Source: Deltaproteobacteria bacterium
GTDB taxonomy: Bacteria; Desulfobacterota; DSM-4660; Desulfatiglandales; HGW-15
Assembly (NCBI GenBank): GCA_016931115.1
Contig: JAFGFM010000117.1
Coordinates: 1 to 32,862, forward strand
Length of the DNA stretch: 32,862 nt
Reading direction: 5' to 3'
Shown here: positions 32,827-32,862 of the stretch, piece by piece
Layout of the letters: every line of letters begins with the position of its first letter
How positions within the stretch are numbered: position 1 is the first letter of the stretch
Notes under the pieces: model-generated
What the model saw: only the letters and a program-made list of their open reading frames with translations
Databases searched by the model: none
What the model was told of the DNA's origin: nothing
Made by a program: the position numbers and the translations under genes

Positions 32827-32862
32827 CTTTCTAATTCTGTGAAACAACTCCAAAAGATAATT

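Larger units (their letters stand above)
31796..32862. repeat. Non-coding 1.07-kb block of modular repeats
   Basis: No gene is supported here. The block contains a CGTCATTCCCGA hairpin (stem 31970-31977/31983-31990), three GTAGGGGC hairpins (32008-32029, 32415-32436, 32597-32618), several CATAGTCTGAA...GGCGGAT fragments (near 32349, 32469, 32750), and many GTTCRATGTTGGA-like tracts. It ends in AT-rich sequence from about 32790. Short open frames inside it are repeat-derived. Confidence 0.85.

Noticed and set aside
31796-32862. CRISPR array
   Set aside because: Repeats are not evenly spaced, differ in length, and are hairpin families without unique spacers of constant size.

Overview
The window reads as chromosome from an anaerobic Gram-negative bacterium, most likely a deltaproteobacterium (Desulfobacterota). 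The support is the gene order lysS-lolC-lolD-bamA-skp-lpxD-fabZ-lpxA-lpxI-Gfo/Idh-lpxB, the use of LpxI rather than LpxH, the DapL route to diaminopimelate, a Cys-rich biotin synthase, and abundant short hairpin repeats of the type common in that phylum. This assignment is inference; no rRNA or tRNA gene is present.

Region 1 (1-12.7 kb, minus strand) is one long outer-membrane biogenesis run. It holds LysRS, a LolC/LolD lipoprotein exporter, BamA with an extra N-terminal domain, a Skp-like chaperone, then lipid A and fatty-acid genes, and ends with an NtrC/NtrX-type response regulator. That last gene loses its family sequence at a GTGCG junction followed by three hairpins, as expected for a group II intron 5' end running off the window edge. 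A terminator-like hairpin sits between lysS and lolC.

Region 2 (13.0-15.7 kb, minus) holds a Met/Gly-rich lipoprotein with a CopZ-like HMA protein, an SDR oxidoreductase, and a cytidylate-kinase-like protein fused to a BON domain. Region 3 (15.9-17.9 kb, plus) is dapL-rsmE, converging on a GNAT acetyltransferase.

Region 4 (18.5-20.8 kb) is accessory. It contains clustered hairpin repeats, a DUF2239 protein behind a near-consensus sigma70 promoter embedded in a palindrome, a small zinc-ribbon protein whose stop codon lies inside a repeat, and an AT-rich secreted SH3b protein.

Region 5 (21.0-25.1 kb, plus) is a compact bioA-bioF-bioD-bioB operon. Its BioB lacks one canonical auxiliary-cluster Cys and has an extra CxxC.

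Region 6 (25.2-29.7 kb, minus) is a tightly overlapping three-gene module: an ExeA-like AAA ATPase, an HD-GYP protein that has lost its HD dyad, and a Wzz/BY-kinase-like protein with a K-to-R Walker A change and a periplasmic SPOR tail. This is the best candidate in the window for an unfamiliar system, probably in cell-envelope or exopolysaccharide control.

Region 7 (30.0-31.8 kb, plus) has a formyltransferase-fold protein and a winged-helix/nucleotidyltransferase protein. The last 1.07 kb is non-coding and made of modular repeats, including an imperfect duplication with nested insertions.
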